The position numbers and the translations under genes are program-made. 64,000 nt of DNA from Bradyrhizobium sp. CB1015 (GTDB lineage: Bacteria > Pseudomonadota > Alphaproteobacteria > Rhizobiales > Xanthobacteraceae): positions 5,704,001 through 5,768,000 of the forward strand of contig NZ_CP104174.1 in the NCBI RefSeq assembly GCF_025200925.1, read 5' to 3'. Below are positions 43,669-52,653 of this stretch, piece by piece; the stretch's first letter is position 1; the number at the start of each line of letters is the position of its first letter. The notes beneath the pieces were generated by a model. It was given only the letters and a program-made list of their open reading frames with translations. It ran no database searches and was not told where the DNA came from.

Positions 43669-46600
43669 CTACTCCGCCGCGATCTGCCGCGGCGCGGGCG
43701 GCGGATTGGCGAGGTCGGCGGCGAGCTGGGCGTAGCGGGCCTTGGCGTCGTGTACGGCCTTCTCCTTCACCGGGCCGTAGCCGCGGATGCGGTCGGGCAG
43801 CGAGAGCAGCTCGACCGCGGTGTCGATCGTGGCGGGCGACAGCAGACCGAGCACGGTGGCGACGTCCTTCTCATAGCCGGCGATCAGGTCACGCTCGAGC
43901 TTGCGGTCGGCGCTGCGGCCGAAGATGTCGAACGGCGTGCCGCGCAGGAACTTGAACTTGGCCAGGACGCGGAAGACCTTCAGCATCCACCGGCCGAAGG
44001 CGCGCTTCCTGGGACGGCCCAGGGCATCGACCCCGCTTGCCAGGATGGGAGGCGCGAGATTGAAGTTGAACGTGAAGTCGCCCTCGAACTGGTCGCGGAG
44101 CTGCTGCTCGAAGGCACCGTCGGTGTAAAGGCGCGCGACCTCGTATTCGTCCTTATAGGCAAGGAGCTTGGCGTAGTTCACCGCGACCGCGCGCGGCAGC
44201 GCATCGCCATAACCGCCCTTCACCGCGGCATCGCGCACCTGGTCGACCAGCTTGCGATAGCGCTTGGCCAGGCGAGCGTTCTGATAGGCGGTCAGATGCT
44301 TGGCGCGATGCTCGATGACCTCGTCCAGCGTCATGGCATCCAGCGTCTTCGGCGCGACGACCTCGTCCGTGCCCTTCAGCATGTCGGCAAGGCGCTTGGG
44401 GTCGGCGACTGCGAGACGGCCGAGGCGGAAGGCTTCCTTGTTCATCTTGATCGAGACGCCATTGACCTCGATCGCCTGCTCGATCGCTTCGGCGGAGAGC
44501 GGCAACAGACCCTTCTGATAGGCATAGCCCATCATCATCATGTTGGTGGCGATGGCATCGCCGAGCAGCTGCTCGGCAGGCTTGGTGAAGTCGAAGAACA
44601 CCGAATCCTTGTGCAGCGCGGTTTCCAAGAGCCCGTTCAGCTTGCGGGTCTGGAAGTTGAAGTCGCGGTTGAGGATGAAATCGGCGGTGGGAATGACGTG
44701 GCTGTTGATGATGCCGCGGGTGCGGCTGGTATCGCAAAGGGTGATCGTGTCCTTGGCCACCGCGACGACCTCATCGGCGGCGAGCACGAGATCGGCCGTG
44801 CCGGTGACGATGCGCGAGCAGGTCACCTCGGCCGGATGATCCGACAGACGGACATGGCTGAGCACCGCCCCGCCCTTTTGCGCGAGGCCCGACATGTCGA
44901 GGATCATCGATGCCTTGCCCTCGATATGGGCGGCCATGCCGAGCAGCGCGCCGATGGTGAGCACGCCGGTGCCGCCGACGCCGCCGACGGCGATGTTATA
45001 GGGCTTGTCGAGCGTCGGACGCGAGGCCGGCTCGGGCAGCTCGCCGATCTCGGCGAGCTCGGCTGGCGCGCGGTGGCGCGGCGCGCCGCCGTCGATGGTG
45101 ACGAAGGACGGACAGAATCCCTTCAGGCAGGAATAGTCCTTGTTGCAGGACGACTGGTTGATGGCGCGCTTGCGGCCGAACTCGGTCTCCAGCGGCTCGA
45201 CCGAGATGCAGTTCGACTGCATCGAGCAATCGCCGCAGCCTTCGCAGACGGCCGGATTGATCATGACGCGGCGCGCCGGATCCTCCATCAGGCCGCGCTT
45301 GCGGCGACGGCGCTTCTCGGCGGCGCAGGTCTGCACGAAAACGATCGCCGACGTGCCCTTGTATTCGCGGCACATCTTCATGACGTTGTCGAGCTCGTCG
45401 CGGTGATACTTCTTCACCCCGGGCGCGATGGTATCGGCCGGGTAAGCGTCCGGGTTTTCCGAGACGAGATAAATTTCGCTGATGCCCTCGGCATGAAGCT
45501 GGGCCATGATCTTCTGCGGCGAGAGATCGCCGTCATGACGCTGGCCGCCGGTCATGGCAACGGCGTCGTTGTAGAGGATCTTGTAGGTGATGTTGGCCTT
45601 GGAGGCGATCGCCTGGCGGATGGCGAGAATGCCGGAGTGGAAGTAGGTGCCGTCGCCGAGATTGGCGAAGATGTGGTTCTCGTTGGTGAACGGCGCGATG
45701 CCGACCCAGGGCACGCCCTCGCCGCCCATATGCGTGAACGTCTCGGTCGAGCGGTCCATCCACAGCGCCATGAAGTGACAGCCGATGCCGGCCATGGCGC
45801 GGCTGCCTTCGGGGACTTTCGTCGAGGTATTGTGGGGACAGCCGGAGCAGAAATACGGGGTTCGGGAGACAGGGGCGACCGCCTGCATCTGGGTCGCCTG
45901 GCGGCCGTTGAACCAGTCGGCCTTGGCGCGGAGCATCTCCGCGATTTCAGGGTTGAGATCAAGCCGGAGCAGCCGCTCGGTCAGCGAGGTCGCAAGCGAG
46001 GCGACGCTGAGCTCGGCGGCGAAGGTCAGGAAACGCTTGTCGTGCTCGTCCATCTTGCCGACGATGCGCGGGCGCACGTCGTCGCGCCAGTTGAACAGCT
46101 CCTGCTTGACCTGGTTCTCGACGATCTCGCGCCGCTCCTCGACGATGAAGATTTCTTCGAGGCCAACCGCAAACTGGCGCACGCCTTCCGGCTCCAGCGG
46201 CCAGGGCATGCCGATCTTGTAGAGGCGAAGGCCAATTCTGGCGGCGACCTCCTCGGTGATCCCTAGCTCGCGCAGCGCCTGGCGCACGTCCTCGTAGCTC
46301 TTGCCCGAGGCCATGATGCCGAAGCGCGCGTTCGGCGAATCCATGGTGACGCGGTTGACCTTGTTGGCGCGGGCAAAGGCGATGGCGGCAAAGCCCTTGT
46401 AGTCCTGCAGGCGCCGGTCCTGCTCGAAGCGGTCGTCAGGCCAGCGCAGGTTGAGGCCGCCGGGCGGCAACTCGAAATCGGTGGGGATGATGAAGGGCTT
46501 CATCTCGTCGGTGAGGTCGATTTCCGCGGTGGTCTCCACCGTCTCCGTGATCACCTTCATGCCGACCCAGCAGCCGGAATAGCGCGACATCGCGATGCCG

Positions 46601-47160
46601 AGCAGGCCCATCTCGATCATCTCGTGGATGCTCGAGGGATAGAGATACGGCATCAGCGCCGATATGAAAGCATGGTCGGACTGATGCGGGACGGTGGAAG
46701 ATTTTGCGCCGTGATCGTCGCCGGCAAGGCAGAGCACGCCGCCGTTCTTGGCCGAGCCTGCGGCATTGCCGTGACGGAACACGTCGCCGCAGCGATCGAC
46801 GCCCGGGCCCTTGCCGTACCAGATACCGACCACGCCATCGTATTTGGCGCCCGGCGAGAGGTTGAGCTGCTGCGAGCCCCACACCGCTGTGGCGGCCAGG
46901 TCCTCGTTCACGCCCGGCTGGAACTTGATGTTGTACTGCTCGAGATGCTTGCGGGCGGCGAACAGCTGCTGGTCATAGCCGCCGAGCGGCGAGCCGCGAT
47001 AACCGGAGATGAAGCCGGCGGTGTTGAGGCCGTTGGCGCGGTCGCGCCGGATCTGGGCCATCGGCAAGCGAACCAGGGCCTGGATGCCCGTGGTGAAGAC
47101 GTGTCCGGTCTGCTGGGTGTACTTTTGATCGAGACTGATCGGACCCTGGTTGATGCCCAT
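43669..47160 (-). CDS. Fused indolepyruvate:ferredoxin oxidoreductase
   Basis: 1163 aa, alpha, ferredoxin-like and gamma parts of a 2-oxoacid:ferredoxin oxidoreductase in one chain, as in many alphaproteobacteria. The ThDP-binding half includes GIGCHFMALWMDRSTE and ANLGDGTYFHSGILAIRQAI; a cysteine-rich Fe-S region CEGCGDCSMQSNCISVEP is followed by CNKDYSCLKGFCPSF; the gamma part opens NIAVGGVGGTGVLTIGALLG. It oxidatively decarboxylates aryl-pyruvates (from aromatic amino acids) to acyl-CoA with ferredoxin. No regulator or transaminase is adjacent. The repeat at 43578 closely follows its stop. Confidence 0.95.
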   Translation of the reverse strand: MGINQGPISLDQKYTQQTGHVFTTGIQALVRLPMAQIRRDRANGLNTAGFISGYRGSPLGGYDQQLFAARKHLEQYNIKFQPGVNEDLAATAVWGSQQLNLSPGAKYDGVVGIWYGKGPGVDRCGDVFRHGNAAGSAKNGGVLCLAGDDHGAKSSTVPHQSDHAFISALMPYLYPSSIHEMIEMGLLGIAMSRYSGCWVGMKVITETVETTAEIDLTDEMKPFIIPTDFELPPGGLNLRWPDDRFEQDRRLQDYKGFAAIAFARANKVNRVTMDSPNARFGIMASGKSYEDVRQALRELGITEEVAARIGLRLYKIGMPWPLEPEGVRQFAVGLEEIFIVEERREIVENQVKQELFNWRDDVRPRIVGKMDEHDKRFLTFAAELSVASLATSLTERLLRLDLNPEIAEMLRAKADWFNGRQATQMQAVAPVSRTPYFCSGCPHNTSTKVPEGSRAMAGIGCHFMALWMDRSTETFTHMGGEGVPWVGIAPFTNENHIFANLGDGTYFHSGILAIRQAIASKANITYKILYNDAVAMTGGQRHDGDLSPQKIMAQLHAEGISEIYLVSENPDAYPADTIAPGVKKYHRDELDNVMKMCREYKGTSAIVFVQTCAAEKRRRRKRGLMEDPARRVMINPAVCEGCGDCSMQSNCISVEPLETEFGRKRAINQSSCNKDYSCLKGFCPSFVTIDGGAPRHRAPAELAEIGELPEPASRPTLDKPYNIAVGGVGGTGVLTIGALLGMAAHIEGKASMILDMSGLAQKGGAVLSHVRLSDHPAEVTCSRIVTGTADLVLAADEVVAVAKDTITLCDTSRTRGIINSHVIPTADFILNRDFNFQTRKLNGLLETALHKDSVFFDFTKPAEQLLGDAIATNMMMMGYAYQKGLLPLSAEAIEQAIEVNGVSIKMNKEAFRLGRLAVADPKRLADMLKGTDEVVAPKTLDAMTLDEVIEHRAKHLTAYQNARLAKRYRKLVDQVRDAAVKGGYGDALPRAVAVNYAKLLAYKDEYEVARLYTDGAFEQQLRDQFEGDFTFNFNLAPPILASGVDALGRPRKRAFGRWMLKVFRVLAKFKFLRGTPFDIFGRSADRKLERDLIAGYEKDVATVLGLLSPATIDTAVELLSLPDRIRGYGPVKEKAVHDAKARYAQLAADLANPPPAPRQIAAE

Positions 47161-47451
47161 GCTGTCCTCGCTTGCGCCCTGTTCAGGTCTTTGTCACTTA
47201 ACGTCGCTTAAGCCGTTGCCTGCCCGTTGTTTTTAGCTAGGGCGCGCCGACCACCTCCGCCACTCTATGTCGGATATTTCATGATCCGCATCACAAATCT
47301 GGACCAAAGCAGGCCTCGGGTAAAAATCGCAATTTCGTGGCCTGAAACACGTTGGCAATTTTCAATTTGTGTCACCATACCCCCGTCGTTGCGAAATGAA
47401 TTGACGCTTCCCTGACGTGGGCGGGTCGATGGGTCGCAGGAGAGGCTGTCG
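47161..47451. other. Divergent promoter region of oxidoreductase and cytochrome genes
   Basis: Between divergent starts. AT-richer than its surroundings (AATTTTCAATTTG near 47355). I identify no convincing operator or small gene. Confidence 0.35.
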
Positions 47452-48687
47452 ATGCGAACGATTCTGACTGGCCTGGCGCTTGTGGGCCTGGCGTTGTGCA
47501 GTGCGGTTGGAAGCGCGGCCGGCGCCGCCGGACCATCGCCCGAGCTGATCGCCTATGGCAAGGCGCTGGTCGAGGCCGGCGGCTGCGCGGGCTGTCACAC
47601 CGCCGATCCGGCGAAACCGTTCGCGGGCGGCAAGCGCATCGACACGCCCTTCGGTGCGATCTATTCGCCCAACCTGACGCCGGACCGCGACACCGGCATC
47701 GGCGCCTGGACGGACGCCGATTTCACCCGCGCCTTGCGCACCGGCATCGCGCCCGACGGCTCGAACTATTATCCGGCGTTTCCCTATCCCTACTTCACGA
47801 AGATGACGAAAGACGACACGCTGGCGATCCGCGCCTACCTCGGCACGCTGGCGCCCGTCGCCAGCCGCAACAAGCCGCCGGAGCTGCGTTGGCCGTTCGG
47901 CTATCGCGGCCTGATGCGGCTTTGGAACGCGATGTATTTCAAGACAGGCCTGTTCGAGCCGGACCAGACCAAGAGCGCGGCCTGGAACAGAGGCGGCTAC
48001 CTCGTCACCGGGCTCGGCCATTGCGGTGCCTGCCATACGCCCAAGAATTATTTCGGCGCCGACCGGGACGCGCAGGCGCTGTCCGGCAACGAGGTCGGCG
48101 GCTGGTTCGCACCGCGGCTCGATGGCGCCGCGCGCACCGGGCTGAAATCGTGGAGCGAGGCCGATATCACGGAGTACCTGCAGAGCGGGCGCAACGCCAA
48201 AAGCCACGCCGGCGGGCCGATGGCGGAGGTCATCGTCAACTCGACCTCGAAGATGAGCGATGTCGATGTGCGCGCGATCGCGATGTATCTGAAGAGCCTG
48301 CCGCCGGCGCGGCGCGAGACGATCGTGACGCCGCCGGACGACGCCGAGATGAAGGCCGGCCAGGCGGTCTACGCCAAGCTCTGCGTCGCCTGCCACGAGG
48401 CCGACGGCACAGGCAGCCCGCGCATCTACCCGCCGCTGCCGGGCAATGCGCTGCTGCAATCGGTCAATCCGTCCTCGACCTTGCGCATCATCCTCGACGG
48501 CGCCCACACCGTGACGACGCCGCGCGCGCCGAACACAGGCGAGATGCCTGCTTACGCCAAGCAGCTGTCCGACGGCCAGATCGCCGCGGTGACGAACTAC
48601 ATCCGCAATTCCTGGGGCAATGCGGGCCCGCTGGTGACGGCGGCGCAGGTGGCGAAGGCAAGGAAGCGAGAGGCGAATGGGGAATAG
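47452..48687 (+). CDS. Triple-haem cytochrome c (alcohol-dehydrogenase cytochrome-subunit type)
   Basis: 411 aa with a signal peptide (TGLALVGLALCSAVGSAAGA). Three CxxCH haem sites are seen: CAGCH at 45-49, CGACH at 191-195 and CVACH at 311-315, the layout of membrane-associated AdhB-type subunits of quinohaemoprotein dehydrogenases. Axial methionines are plausible in MTKDDT, MSDVD and MPAYAKQL. No dehydrogenase gene adjoins it, so its electron donor is elsewhere. Start ATG 47452 has GCAGGAGAGG upstream. Confidence 0.92.
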   Translation: MRTILTGLALVGLALCSAVGSAAGAAGPSPELIAYGKALVEAGGCAGCHTADPAKPFAGGKRIDTPFGAIYSPNLTPDRDTGIGAWTDADFTRALRTGIAPDGSNYYPAFPYPYFTKMTKDDTLAIRAYLGTLAPVASRNKPPELRWPFGYRGLMRLWNAMYFKTGLFEPDQTKSAAWNRGGYLVTGLGHCGACHTPKNYFGADRDAQALSGNEVGGWFAPRLDGAARTGLKSWSEADITEYLQSGRNAKSHAGGPMAEVIVNSTSKMSDVDVRAIAMYLKSLPPARRETIVTPPDDAEMKAGQAVYAKLCVACHEADGTGSPRIYPPLPGNALLQSVNPSSTLRIILDGAHTVTTPRAPNTGEMPAYAKQLSDGQIAAVTNYIRNSWGNAGPLVTAAQVAKARKREANGE

Positions 48688-48741
48688 CGAATTGCGAATG
48701 GCCCAGAACTATTCGCTATTCGCCATTCGCGCGCGACAGCG

Positions 48742-49384
48742 CTACCGCTCCTCCTCTCCCGTGAACACGAATTTCGGCATCTCCCATTTGTAGCGCACCG
48801 CGAGCAGGCGGAAGCTGATGCCGAGGACGAAGGTCAGGATGGTCCAGAGCTCCGCATTGAGCTTGAGACCAAACGCGGTCGCGTAGAACAATCCTGTTAC
48901 CACCGAGACGCTGGCGTAGAGCTCGGAACGAAACAGCAGCGGCACGTCGTTGCAGAGCACGTCGCGGAGCACGCCGCCGGCGCAGCCGGTCACCATGCCG
49001 GAGACGATGACGATGGGGAGCGTCGCATCCATCTGCCAGGCCACATCGCAGCCGGTCATGGTGAAGACGACGAGACCGATGGCATCGAGTACGATGAAGG
49101 CGACCTTCAGCCGGTGCACGAGACGCAAACAGGATGGTGAGGAAGGCGGCGCCGCCCGCGAGCGCGAGATAGATGGGGCTCTGCACCCAGGCCAGCGGAT
49201 AATGTCCGAGGAAGAGATCGCGCAACGTGCCGCCGCCGAGCGCGGTGATGCAGCCGAGAAAGCAGACCCCCAGCCAATCCATGCTGCGGCGTCCGGCAGC
49301 GAGCGCAGCCGTCATGCCCTGTGCGGCCACCGCAACAAGGGACAGGAAATGCAGCACGCTATCGGTAGGCGGCAGGCTCCACAT
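48742..49384 (-). pseudogene. TRIC-type / UPF0126 membrane channel, frameshifted
   Basis: Two overlapping frames make one protein of about 213 aa with seven hydrophobic segments and two TRIC repeats. Frame one (from 49384) gives MWSLPPTDSVLHFLSLVAVA, GVCFLGCITALGGGTLRDLF and FLTILFAS; frame two gives VAFIVLDAIGLVVFTMTGCD, GMVTGCAGGVLRDVL and the C-terminus at 48742. The switch lies near 49120 and would be healed by an extra GC (GCGTCTC to GCGCGTCTC). The GG-hallmark loops GGGTLRD and GGVLRD of both repeats are intact. Either a recent 2-base deletion or a sequence error. Confidence 0.82.
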
Positions 49385-49552
49385 TGCCGTGTTCCTCCTT
49401 CCCCACGATGGAACTCAAAGCCCGGGGCATCCGACAGAACAGGTTCCCGATTCCCCGGATGGGGGCAATATGCGACGAAAGCATCAGGTGGCGCGGAACA
49501 GAATGTCGCAGCTGAGGGTTGTTCCGGGTCATAACCCGAGGAGATCCAATCG

Positions 49553-49945
49553 ATGGCTGACGACCGTTTTCCCAACGATCCGTACCGCCCGAACCTCGCC
49601 GACGATGAGTATTCTCGCGCGGCGCGCCGGGATGCCGACCTGCAGGCCGATCCCGAGCTCGGGGAAGGCCCCGCCTCCAGCGGCAAGATCGCGCTGTTTG
49701 CGGTGGCCGTCGCCCTGGTGCTGGGCGCGGTGTTCTACGGCTTGAACAACACGACCACCGGTAACCAGGCGAGCAACGAGCCGGCATCGCGAACCGCTCA
49801 GCAGACGGCACCGGCCAGTCCGGCCGCACCTCCCGGCATGCGTGACGTGACGCCGCGCAGCAACATCGAGCCGGGCACGACCACCGGTGCCGCGCCGAGC
49901 AAGCCGGCCCCGACTACGCCAGCTCCGTCCGACGGCGCGAAGTGA
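49553..49945 (+). CDS. Single-pass membrane hypothetical protein, Pro/Ala/Thr-rich
   Basis: 130 aa. An acidic cytoplasmic N-terminus with RPNLADDEYSRAARRD and LQADPELGEGPASS precedes one membrane segment (IALFAVAVALVLGAVFYGL) and a disordered periplasmic tail rich in Ala, Pro, Thr. I recognise no function. ATG 49553 follows a GAGGAGATC purine-rich site. A clear terminator follows about 20 bases after the stop. Confidence 0.65.
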   Translation: MADDRFPNDPYRPNLADDEYSRAARRDADLQADPELGEGPASSGKIALFAVAVALVLGAVFYGLNNTTTGNQASNEPASRTAQQTAPASPAAPPGMRDVTPRSNIEPGTTTGAAPSKPAPTTPAPSDGAK

Positions 49946-49966
49946 CATCTCGCCGTAAGGCGCGAG

Positions 49967-49996
49967 AGCGGCGGGATCCAACATCCCGCCGCTTTT
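49967..49996 (+). terminator. Rho-independent terminator
   Basis: AGCGGCGGGAT and ATCCCGCCGCT form an 11-bp stem with a 5-base loop, followed by TTTTC. It lies between the membrane-protein gene and the convergent PEP-mutase-family gene and could serve both. Confidence 0.88.
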
Positions 49997-50003
49997 CGTT
50001 TGG

Positions 50004-50813
50004 CTAGCCGAACATCTTGTTGAGCTCGCCGCCGGGATAGCCGCCGCTGAGCTCGGTGAAGGTGCCCTTCTCCGCCATCTCCTTGGCCGCGCGCATGAAG
50101 CCGCCCCAGGCGGCGCGGGCGAGCGAGCCGCCGACGCTGATGCGGCGCACGCCGAGATCTTGGGCTTCCTGCAACGACAGACCGGACGCGCCGATCAGGA
50201 GATTGAACGGCTTGGGTGCGACAGCCTTCACCACCGCGGCGATGTCCTCACGGCTCTTCAGGCCCGGCGCGTAGAGACAGTCGGCGCCGGCATCGGCATA
50301 AGCGGTGAGCCGGTCGATCACGAGCTTGAGATCGGTCACGCCCCAAAGATACGCCTCGCATCGGCCGACCAGCAGCGCGCCGCTGTCGCCGATCGCCTTG
50401 CGCGAGGCCTTGATGCGCTCGACGGCCAGCGTGCGGTCGTAGAGCGGCTTGTCCTTGTCGCCGGTGGAATCCTCGATCGACAGGCCCGCGACGCCGGTGC
50501 GCACACCGCGCTCGACATTGTCCGCGACCTTGTCTGGCTCGACGGCAAAGCCGCCCTCGAAATCGGCGTTCACGGGGATGTCGACGGCCGAGCTCAATGC
50601 TGCCAGATGCTGACAGACGTCCTCGACGGTGACGTGGTTGTCGGCCTTGCCGATGGTCCAGGCAAAGCCCGCGCTCGACGACGCGATCGCCTTGAAACCG
50701 AGATGCTGCAAGGCTTTCGCGCTGCCGACATCGACCGGATTGGGCAGGATGAAGCAGCCGCTCTCGTGCATCTTCCTGAACGTCGCGCGCTTGTCAGCGG
50801 TCGTCACGTGCAT
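50004..50813 (-). CDS. Isocitrate lyase / PEP mutase superfamily protein
   Basis: 269 aa from ATG 50813 (MHVTTADKRATFRKMHES). PEP-mutase/isocitrate-lyase barrel: PVNADFEGGFAVEPDKV carries the metal-binding Asp, LSIEDSTGDKDKPLYD the conserved Glu-Asp, LVGRCEAYLWG the following strand. The Cys-containing catalytic loop KRCG of isocitrate lyase is absent, so it is rather a carboxyphosphonoenolpyruvate mutase, methylisocitrate-lyase-like or oxaloacetate-decarboxylase-like member. Start upstream (50843) adds a poor N-terminus. Confidence 0.85.
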   Translation of the reverse strand: MHVTTADKRATFRKMHESGCFILPNPVDVGSAKALQHLGFKAIASSSAGFAWTIGKADNHVTVEDVCQHLAALSSAVDIPVNADFEGGFAVEPDKVADNVERGVRTGVAGLSIEDSTGDKDKPLYDRTLAVERIKASRKAIGDSGALLVGRCEAYLWGVTDLKLVIDRLTAYADAGADCLYAPGLKSREDIAAVVKAVAPKPFNLLIGASGLSLQEAQDLGVRRISVGGSLARAAWGGFMRAAKEMAEKGTFTELSGGYPGGELNKMFG

Positions 50814-50864
50814 GTTTCTCTCCCTTGTTGGCCGCGCAGACATAGGCGTGCGTTTTCAACTCCG

Positions 50865-51215
50865 CTAGTGCGCGTCGTGCACCGCGCGGCTGTCCTTCGG
50901 GGCCTGCTCGCGGTCGGTCATGCTGTAGTCCCGGATCACGCTGGCGATGCGCAGATGATAATCCGCGAAGATCTTTGCACGGCCCTTGGCCTGGGTGCGC
51001 CGATGCTCCATGGTGTTGCGCCAGGCGGTTACTGCTGCCTCATCCCGCCAGAACGACACCGACAGGATCTTGCCCTTCTCGGTCAGGCTCTCGAAGCGCT
51101 CGACCGAGATGAAGCCGTCGATGGTCTGCAGCAGCGGCTTCAGATCGGCCGCGAGGTCGAAATAATCCTTGCGATGTTCCGGCTTGAGCCAGACCTCGAA
51201 GATCACGGCCATCAT
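50865..51215 (-). CDS. Antibiotic biosynthesis monooxygenase (ABM) domain protein
   Basis: 116 aa ferredoxin-like dimeric alpha/beta-barrel. IFEVWLKPEHRKDYFDLAAD and LQTIDGFISVERFESLTEKG are the usual first strand-helix-strand, SVSFWRDEAAVTAWRN the third. It lies between PEP-mutase and NIPSNAP genes on the same strand; these small barrel proteins may oxygenate quinone-like metabolites or act as structural partners. The C-terminal tail (DREQAPKDSRAVHDAH) is unusual in length. Confidence 0.8.
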   Translation of the reverse strand: MMAVIFEVWLKPEHRKDYFDLAADLKPLLQTIDGFISVERFESLTEKGKILSVSFWRDEAAVTAWRNTMEHRRTQAKGRAKIFADYHLRIASVIRDYSMTDREQAPKDSRAVHDAH

Positions 51216-51291
51216 GGGCGTCTCCTCTTATTTGAGCATGATCTCCTTCGGAAAACCGCGTTGCACTTTTCCGGATCATGCTGGCGTGGAC

Positions 51292-51603
51292 CTACAATAC
51301 CATCACCTTGCGCAGGAAGGTGCGTTCTTCGGCGAGGATGAATCTGTGTTCCTCGGCGAAGTGGAAGTTCGCCATGCCCTCGGCATCCTGCCGCAGCCGG
51401 GCACGGTAGGCTTCATAGGCGGCCAGGCTCTCGAAGCTGATCAGCCCGAACGCGATGTTGTTGGTGCCCTCGTGCGGCATGAAATAGCCGATCAGGTCGC
51501 CGCCGCATTTCGGGATGATGGTGAGCCAATGCTTCGCATAGTCCTCGAACTGCGCGCGCTTGAAGGGATCGAGCTGGTAGCGGATGAAGACGGTAACGGA
51601 CAT
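51292..51603 (-). CDS. NIPSNAP-family protein
   Basis: 103 aa from ATG 51603 ([20 protein letters not shown]), a dimeric alpha/beta-barrel of the NIPSNAP type: the [20 protein letters not shown] and [17 protein letters not shown] segments are typical. Possible substrates are unknown. It is divergent from the downstream ArsR gene, whose operator lies about 140 bases away beyond a palindromic repeat. Confidence 0.85.
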   Translation of the reverse strand: MSVTVFIRYQLDPFKRAQFEDYAKHWLTIIPKCGGDLIGYFMPHEGTNNIAFGLISFESLAAYEAYRARLRQDAEGMANFHFAEEHRFILAEERTFLRKVMVL

Positions 51604-51625
51604 GATGGACTCCTGTTTCCACAAC

Positions 51626-51705
51626 GTCATTGCGAGCGCAGCGAAGCAATCCAGGAATCCCTCCGCGGAAGCATCTCTGGATTGCTTCGCTGCGCTCGCA
51701 ATGAC
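51626..51705. repeat. Palindromic repeat, GTCATTGCGAGCGCAGCGAAG family
   Basis: About 80 bases: GTCATTGCGAGCGCAGCGAA and GCTTCGCTGCGCTCGCAATGAC form long complementary arms, with GCAATCCAG/TCTGGATTGC inside. It lies between NIPSNAP and ArsR genes. Confidence 0.85.
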
Positions 51706-51740
51706 GACTTGGTGAGAGCCTACGCGCTTGCCCGACTACA

Positions 51741-51764
51741 ATGCTTCGGTTACCATCGAAGCAT
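51741..51764. promoter_or_regulatory. Operator overlapping the ArsR start codon
   Basis: ATGCTTCG at 51741-51748 and CGAAGCAT at 51757-51764 are perfect complementary arms around an 8-base spacer; the second arm runs into the ATG start (51763-51765). Strong candidate for autorepression by the regulator just downstream. Confidence 0.7.
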
Positions 51765-52461
51765 GAAATCAGGACCCGACATCGCCATGGTCGCCTCGCT
51801 GGTCGGCGATCCCGCCCGCGCCAACATGCTCACGGCGCTGTTGAACGGCCGCGCGCTCACCGCGAGCGAGCTGGCGCAGGAGGCCGGCATCACGCCGCAG
51901 ACCGCGAGCTCGCATCTGTCGAAGCTCGAGGCCGGCGGCCTGATCGAACCGGAGAAGCAGGGCCGCCATCGCTATTACCGCCTCACCGACGACGACGTCG
52001 CCGGCGTGCTCGAGGGGCTCGCCGGCCTTGCCGCGCGCACCGGCCACATGCGCGTGCGCACCGGGCCGAAGGACCCCGCGCTGCGGCGCGCGCGAATCTG
52101 CTACGACCATCTCGCCGGCGACCTCGGCGTGCAGATGCTGGACTCCTTGCGCGAGCGGCATCTGGTCAGGCAGAGGAAGCAGGAGATCGAGCTGACGGCC
52201 GAGGGCGAGCGCTTTCTCGCCAAGCACTTACAGATCTCGCCCGAGATGCTCAGTCACCCCCGCCGCCCGGTCTGCAAGGCCTGCCTCGACTGGAGCGAGC
52301 GGCGTCATCACCTCGCCGGCACGTTGGGGGCCGCCATGATGCAGCGCTTTGCCGAGCTGAAATGGGCGGCGCGCGATCCCACGCCCGGCAGCCGCGTCGT
52401 GAATTTCACCCGCACCGGCGAGAAGCAGTTCGCTGCGCTGTTCGGCGGCGGGAAGGACTGA
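51763..52461 (+). CDS. ArsR-family regulator with C-terminal extension
   Basis: 232 aa, longer than the usual 100-120 of ArsR proteins. The winged helix-turn-helix is N-terminal: IAMVASLVGDPARANMLTAL, TASELAQEAGITPQTASSHL, then RHRYYRLTDDDVAGVLEGLA. The C-terminal 100 residues have CKACLDWSERRHHLAGTLGA with two Cys two residues apart, a possible metal or thiol site. Start ATG 51763 is fixed by the operator overlap. The open frame continues upstream from 51169 but is noise. Confidence 0.88.
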   Translation: MKSGPDIAMVASLVGDPARANMLTALLNGRALTASELAQEAGITPQTASSHLSKLEAGGLIEPEKQGRHRYYRLTDDDVAGVLEGLAGLAARTGHMRVRTGPKDPALRRARICYDHLAGDLGVQMLDSLRERHLVRQRKQEIELTAEGERFLAKHLQISPEMLSHPRRPVCKACLDWSERRHHLAGTLGAAMMQRFAELKWAARDPTPGSRVVNFTRTGEKQFAALFGGGKD

Positions 52462-52537
52462 TCACACTTTTGCGTGTGCCCTCTCGCTCCGTCATTGGCC
52501 GGGCTTGACCCGGCCATCCACACGTTTATGGCCACCG

Positions 52538-52631
52538 TCAGTCCGGGGCGATGCAAAGCATCGAACCCGGAATCTCGAGGTTCCCAGGTACGCAATTGCG
52601 CACCAGGGTTCGCTATGCGCCCCGGAACGAC
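52538..52631. repeat. Palindromic repeat, GTCAT(T)CCGGGGCG family (copy 2)
   Basis: Begins GTCAGTCCGGGGCGATGC, has the CGCAATTGCGCACC-type centre and ends GCGCCCCGGAACGAC. Same family as 19916-20013, between the ArsR and alpha/beta-hydrolase genes, 20 bases before the latter's start. Confidence 0.78.
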
Positions 52632-52653
52632 GCCGCTAACTAGAGACCTCCAA

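Noticed and set aside
43750..46266. 838-residue open frame on the plus strand
   Set aside because: Antisense to the fused oxidoreductase gene.
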